Shown here: piece after piece, positions 60,481-64,000 of the stretch
Layout: each line of letters starts with the position of its first letter
Position numbering within the stretch: the first letter of the stretch is position 1
NCBI RefSeq assembly: GCF_000174435.1
Contig: NZ_ACJN02000001.1
Coordinates: 671,658 to 735,657 of the forward strand
DNA from: Desulfonatronospira thiodismutans ASO3-1
GTDB lineage: Bacteria > Desulfobacterota > Desulfovibrionia > Desulfovibrionales > Desulfonatronovibrionaceae
Direction of reading: 5' to 3'
DNA length: 64,000 nt
Translations under genes and position numbers: made by a program
The notes under the pieces: generated by a model
Told to the model about the DNA's origin: nothing
Databases searched by the model: none
What the model saw: only the letters and a program-made list of their open reading frames with translations

Positions 60481-62910
60481 TTATACCGGCGTATACAAAT
60501 ATCCCCCGACCTTATTCTGTATACCTTGCAGAACCTTTTCCAGATCTTCTTTCTGTACGGGCTTGGCCAGATAACCATTCATACCGGCCTGAAAAAATAC
60601 CTCTCTGTCCCCTTCCATGGCATGAGCGGTCATGGCGATTATAGGTACATCTCTTCTGGCTCCCAGTTCCCGGGAAGTACGAATGGCCCTGGCAGCCTCC
60701 AGACCGTCCATAAAGGGCATGCGTATATCCATAAGGATGCAGTCGAATTCATGTTGTTGCAAAAGCTCCAAAGCCTGAGAGCCATCCTCGGCAATCATCA
60801 CTTTATGCCCCAGGTATTCAAGAAGTCTGCCGGCAAACAACTGGTTGGTAGGTTCGTCCTCGGCCACGAGAATACGCAAGGGTTTACCGGCACCTTTATG
60901 GTTTTGCAGGGCATCATCCTGGTCTGCTTCAGGAGCAGCAGGAACCTTTAACGGCAGAAATATGTAAAATGCTGTTCCTTCGCCCGGTGCACTATCCACA
61001 GAAATAGTTCCGTGCATCAGATCCACCAGCCTGCTTACTATTGAGAGACCAAGGCCTGCCCCTTCATGCCTGCGGGTGCTGGAGCCGTCCTCCTGGACAA
61101 ATGGCTGAAAAAGGTCATCCAGTTTTTCCGGTGCTATCCCAGAACCGGTATCAGTCACCGTGATGAGCACCTGATGCCTGTCCAACCCCCGTTTCTGAAG
61201 GGTCCAGTTTATCCTTACCCTGCCCTCCCTGGTAAACTTAAGTGAATTGCCCACCAGGTTAAAAAGTATCTGCTGCAGCCGGGTCTCATCCCCCATGAGC
61301 CTGGAGGGCAGGGATGGATCCAGGGTATATTCCAGTTCAATACCCTTTTCACCGGCCTGAATCCTGAACAGCTCGCATACTGATCTGCAAAGCTCCTGGA
61401 CATTAAACTCCTCCTCCAAAATAACCATCCGACCGGCCTCGACCCTGGAAAGATCCAGGATATCCGAAAGCAGTCGCGTCAATCTGCTGGCTGATGACAG
61501 GGCCAGGTCGACGTATTCCTTTTGGTTGCTGTCCAGCCTGGTGGTCTGCAGAAGCTGCATCATGCCAGTAATGCCGTTCAATGGCGTTCGTATCTCATGG
61601 CTCATGTTGGCCAGAAACTCACTCTTGGCCCTGTTGGCGGTTTCAGCTTTATCCCTGGCCGCTTCCAGCTGGCTGGATTTTTCTTCCAGCTCGCCGGTCC
61701 TCTCCCTGACCCTGTCCTCCAGCTCCCTGGTATGGCTTTTGATCTTCCGGGCCATACCGGAAAAGGCCCGGGTCAGACCTCCTACCTCATCAGACCCGGC
61801 AGGAGGCAGGTCAACATCATACTCCCCACGGGCCAGGGCATCGGCAGAATTATGCAGCTTATTCAAAGGACGCAGCACTATTCTCTCCACCCCATAAGCA
61901 AACATAAAAAGCAAAAGCACCAGCATGACAGCCAGAACAGCCACAGCCTTGCTCAACCAGGCACCTTCCACCACCTGTGCCGACTGCAGATCCACGGCAG
62001 TGACCACATGCCAGCTCAATTCAGGAATCCAGGCAAGTGATATGAGCTGTTTTCTACCATCCAGGTCGGCCCAGAAAGTCTGAACCTGAGCGGGATTTTC
62101 CCGGGCCATCTGCATGGCCTGATTCAGTCTTTGAACGTACCCCGGTGTGGAGAAATGGCTCTGTAGAAAAGACTGATGCCTCTCAGGACGCAGCTGCGCA
62201 TCAATCTCTGCACCTGAACCATAGGCTATGAGGCTATGGTCCGGATGGGCCTGGATAAGACCTGCCGAGTCCAGAATAACAGGAGTTACCCCGGGTTCAT
62301 CCACCGCAATGAACTCCTGGAGAAAGCCGGATAGATCAAGGCCAGTGCCGGCCATGCCAATCTTTTGTTCACCATTCCATACTGGCACATTTATCCAGAC
62401 CTTGACTTCATCCAGGTGCACATCCGGATTTACATTGATATTGTAGGTGCCGAACTCCATTGCACTGAAAAACCAGGAATCGTCAGGATTTTCAGGGTCC
62501 AGATAATAGCGGGGCTCCTGGCTTTTTTCCTTGTCGGGACCGTTGTAGTAGTAAGCCAGGGTTTCCCGGTTGACTAAAAAATAGCTGCTGTCCTGAAAAA
62601 CATCCTGGTATCCCTGTGCTTCCTGAAAAAAGATGGACCTTTTGTTTTCCGAAAGAGGATCCTGCAGCCACTGCCTCAACAGGACTGAGTCTGCAAAGCG
62701 CTGGGCCAGGGCCAGCTCTTTGCTTACAGGCTCCTTAATCTCCTGGGCCTTGAGCAGGGTAAAGTTTTCTGTGTAGGCCCGCCCGAAATAGTTCTTGCCG
62801 CTCTCCAAGACCTGCCAACCAATGAGGATGGTCGGCACCAGGGCCACCAGACAGGCTGCAACCAGAGCAAGAAGGAATTTTTTGCGGAGGGTAAGCTTGA
62901 ATATATTCAT
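60481..62910 (-). CDS. Hybrid sensor histidine kinase with extracellular Cache-like domain and receiver
   Basis: The 809-residue membrane protein has helix 1 near residues 13-33, a periplasmic dCache-like sensor domain of about 290 residues ([34 protein letters not shown]) and helix 2 near residue 330 ([20 protein letters not shown]). A HAMP domain, a coiled coil and a HisKA domain follow, with the phospho-His in [20 protein letters not shown]. An HATPase ([33 protein letters not shown]) and a receiver with Asp in [20 protein letters not shown] end it. The ligand is unknown. Just downstream lies a receiver-domain relic. Confidence 0.94.
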   Translation of the reverse strand: MNIFKLTLRKKFLLALVAACLVALVPTILIGWQVLESGKNYFGRAYTENFTLLKAQEIKEPVSKELALAQRFADSVLLRQWLQDPLSENKRSIFFQEAQGYQDVFQDSSYFLVNRETLAYYYNGPDKEKSQEPRYYLDPENPDDSWFFSAMEFGTYNINVNPDVHLDEVKVWINVPVWNGEQKIGMAGTGLDLSGFLQEFIAVDEPGVTPVILDSAGLIQAHPDHSLIAYGSGAEIDAQLRPERHQSFLQSHFSTPGYVQRLNQAMQMARENPAQVQTFWADLDGRKQLISLAWIPELSWHVVTAVDLQSAQVVEGAWLSKAVAVLAVMLVLLLFMFAYGVERIVLRPLNKLHNSADALARGEYDVDLPPAGSDEVGGLTRAFSGMARKIKSHTRELEDRVRERTGELEEKSSQLEAARDKAETANRAKSEFLANMSHEIRTPLNGITGMMQLLQTTRLDSNQKEYVDLALSSASRLTRLLSDILDLSRVEAGRMVILEEEFNVQELCRSVCELFRIQAGEKGIELEYTLDPSLPSRLMGDETRLQQILFNLVGNSLKFTREGRVRINWTLQKRGLDRHQVLITVTDTGSGIAPEKLDDLFQPFVQEDGSSTRRHEGAGLGLSIVSRLVDLMHGTISVDSAPGEGTAFYIFLPLKVPAAPEADQDDALQNHKGAGKPLRILVAEDEPTNQLFAGRLLEYLGHKVMIAEDGSQALELLQQHEFDCILMDIRMPFMDGLEAARAIRTSRELGARRDVPIIAMTAHAMEGDREVFFQAGMNGYLAKPVQKEDLEKVLQGIQNKVGGYLYTPV

Positions 62911-63153
62911 TTTTTTAGTTCAGCTGGACAAGCACATTACGCTGCAACAGCTGCATTCAATCTGCTTTAGATTTGTTCGGGACCTGTTCATAACTGCATG
63001 GAAAAAGGCCTTGGGCAGGAAGTGAACCTACAGCCCGAAGTTTTAAGTAACATGGAAGGTTTTAAAATTGCAAGCACTCTTAGGGAAGGTGCCAGGATGG
63101 ATTTGTCACTCACCAAAAAATACAATGACTATTGCCCTTAATAGCAAAGGGCG

Positions 63154-63194
63154 TTTTTTACCCATTTTCGGTCAAACCTGATCTGGGTAAAAAA
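63154..63194. terminator. Bidirectional hairpin terminator, second occurrence
   Basis: TTTTTTACCCA and TGGGTAAAAAA flank a loop related to that at 7737-7776. It lies 8 bp after the stop of the coiled-coil gene (minus strand). Confidence 0.75.
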
Positions 63195-63201
63195 GCCAAT
63201 G

Positions 63202-64000
63202 TCATCCTGCCTGCCCGGAATACTGCCGGATCCATTTTTCCAGCTCCTGCCGGTGGATGAGATCCAGCACTTGAAGTTCATCTTTTTCATACCTGATCAT
63301 AAGCCGGTGATAAAGTCCGATGCGCACCCTGTAAACCGAGGAAAGCCGCTCCAGCCTTTTACTCTGGCGCAGGGTGTCCCTGTGGTGCGAGGCAAATCCT
63401 GCTGCGGCCCGCAGGGCTTTGGCTACAATGCCTGCCGGCAGATTCTCGCAGCTTTTTCTGAACTGTTCGGTATATACAGGAATAAACACTTTGTTGACCG
63501 CCAGGCCATCTTCCTGGGCCGGTTCCTGCTCAACATCTTCAGACTTTTCCTTGTCCTGCCCGGCCTGATCCTGAGTTTTGTACTTTTCCTTCTGCTTGGA
63601 CTCAAGCTGGCTGCGCAACCTGCTGCGCTCATTCTGCTGCTCTTTGATTTCCATTTTCAAACGCTCAATACGCCGCTTTAAATGAGCAACATCGGCCTGC
63701 TCCCCGGTCCGGTCCTGACTTTGAGCCTGCTCTGCACCGCCGGTCTTTTTGAGTCTGTTTTCCTTTTCCAGCCTCTCGCTCAGATTTTCAAGTTCACGTT
63801 CCTTGTCCCGCAATTCCCGCTCCTGCCTGAGAGCATCACGGCGTCCTTCTGAGATTTGTTGTTTAAGCTCCTGGATCTCCCTGTCTTTGGCCTCGAGATC
63901 AACATCCTGCTCAAACTTATCCATGGACCATTCCAGATAATCTTCAACAGGGTCATCCAGGGGATCAAGGTCCAGATCCGCTCTGGAACTGCGAAGAACA
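63202..64000 (-). CDS. Coiled-coil protein with a RelE/ParE-like C-terminal domain, N-terminus cut by the window edge
   Basis: The frame is open to the right edge, so the true start lies outside; 265 residues are visible. Residues preceding and following MDKFEQDVDLEAKDREIQEL form a long charged coiled coil of about 130 residues (many E, K, R, Q heptads). The last 100 residues read NKVFIPVYTEQFRKSCENLP, then RQSKRLERLSSVYRVRIGLY and HRLMIRYEKDELQVLDLIHR. This beta-rich pattern resembles RelE/ParE toxins. No antitoxin follows downstream. It may be a coiled-coil-tethered relative rather than a classical toxin. Confidence 0.7.
   Translation of the reverse strand, partial: VLRSSRADLDLDPLDDPVEDYLEWSMDKFEQDVDLEAKDREIQELKQQISEGRRDALRQERELRDKERELENLSERLEKENRLKKTGGAEQAQSQDRTGEQADVAHLKRRIERLKMEIKEQQNERSRLRSQLESKQKEKYKTQDQAGQDKEKSEDVEQEPAQEDGLAVNKVFIPVYTEQFRKSCENLPAGIVAKALRAAAGFASHHRDTLRQSKRLERLSSVYRVRIGLYHRLMIRYEKDELQVLDLIHRQELEKWIRQYSGQAG

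Overview
The window looks like chromosome of an anaerobic, probably autotrophic or acetate-oxidising sulfate-reducing bacterium of the Desulfovibrionales/Desulfobacterota type. The lineage is inferred from gene content: a bacterial Wood-Ljungdahl (reductive acetyl-CoA) pathway with bacterial-type AcsB and CooS, abundant Nuo-like iron-sulfur flavoproteins, a ferredoxin-thioredoxin reductase and Fes-domain proteins. No rRNA, CRISPR array, prophage or intact transposase gene was seen.

Layout. (1) About 0-7.7 kb is an accessory island of toxin-antitoxin genes (higBA, a HigA-like orphan, a HicB orphan, mazEF) mixed with broken genes: a frameshifted ATPase next to a DUF4276 partner, a truncated nuclease-like gene, a multiply damaged AlbA/RecG-like gene and an AAA_14/DUF4143 ATPase. 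The last is split by a 175-bp transposon-derived element that left an 8-bp target duplication. (2) 7.8-14.7 kb holds a cNMP/CBS/DUF294 signalling protein divergent from a two-subunit sodium/solute symporter, then a glutaredoxin-like/ferredoxin-thioredoxin reductase/NifU set and gltX. (3) 14.9-44.9 kb, almost all on the minus strand, is the Wood-Ljungdahl cluster. In transcription order it holds a RACo-type corrinoid activator, cooC, acsB, cooS/acsA, an eight-gene formate dehydrogenase module with a selenocysteine FdhA, a cNMP-binding protein, folD, acsD, acsC, an acsF-like ATPase, acsE, a GltD/MvhD fusion protein, metV, metF and a DUF2520 protein. (4) 45.3-51.2 kb carries two DUF3786 proteins, a flavodoxin-family protein, a second RACo-like protein without the N-terminal [2Fe-2S] domain, and fhs. 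(5) 51.3-64 kb is mostly housekeeping: slt, hisD, purC, fabI, htpX, lemA, tRNA-Ser(GGA), a hybrid histidine kinase followed by a decayed receiver domain, and a coiled-coil protein with a RelE-like C-terminus that runs off the window.

How the genes work together. Formate dehydrogenase, Fhs, FolD and MetF/MetV with the GltD/MvhD fusion form the methyl branch. AcsE, AcsC/AcsD, CooS and AcsB form the methyl-transfer and carbonyl branch. CooC and the AcsF-like ATPase are the nickel/ATPase maturation factors, and the RACo protein reactivates the corrinoid protein. The formate dehydrogenase module is unusual: it has two NuoE-like and two NuoF-like subunits, a NuoG-like subunit without an active-site Cys/Sec, a separate NuoF-C-terminus-like ferredoxin, a NuoF subunit fused to a CBS-domain pair, and a free CBS-pair paralogue. 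This points to a nucleotide-regulated, possibly electron-bifurcating formate dehydrogenase.

Two families of small inverted-repeat elements are scattered through the window. Family 1 (termini GTAA[C/G]CATTCAGGGG) has three copies of about 175 bp, two of 63 bp and one partial copy. Family 2 (CTAAGGTCCGGGG termini) has two copies that interrupt the Wood-Ljungdahl gene string. No database search was possible, so family names rest on recognised motifs.
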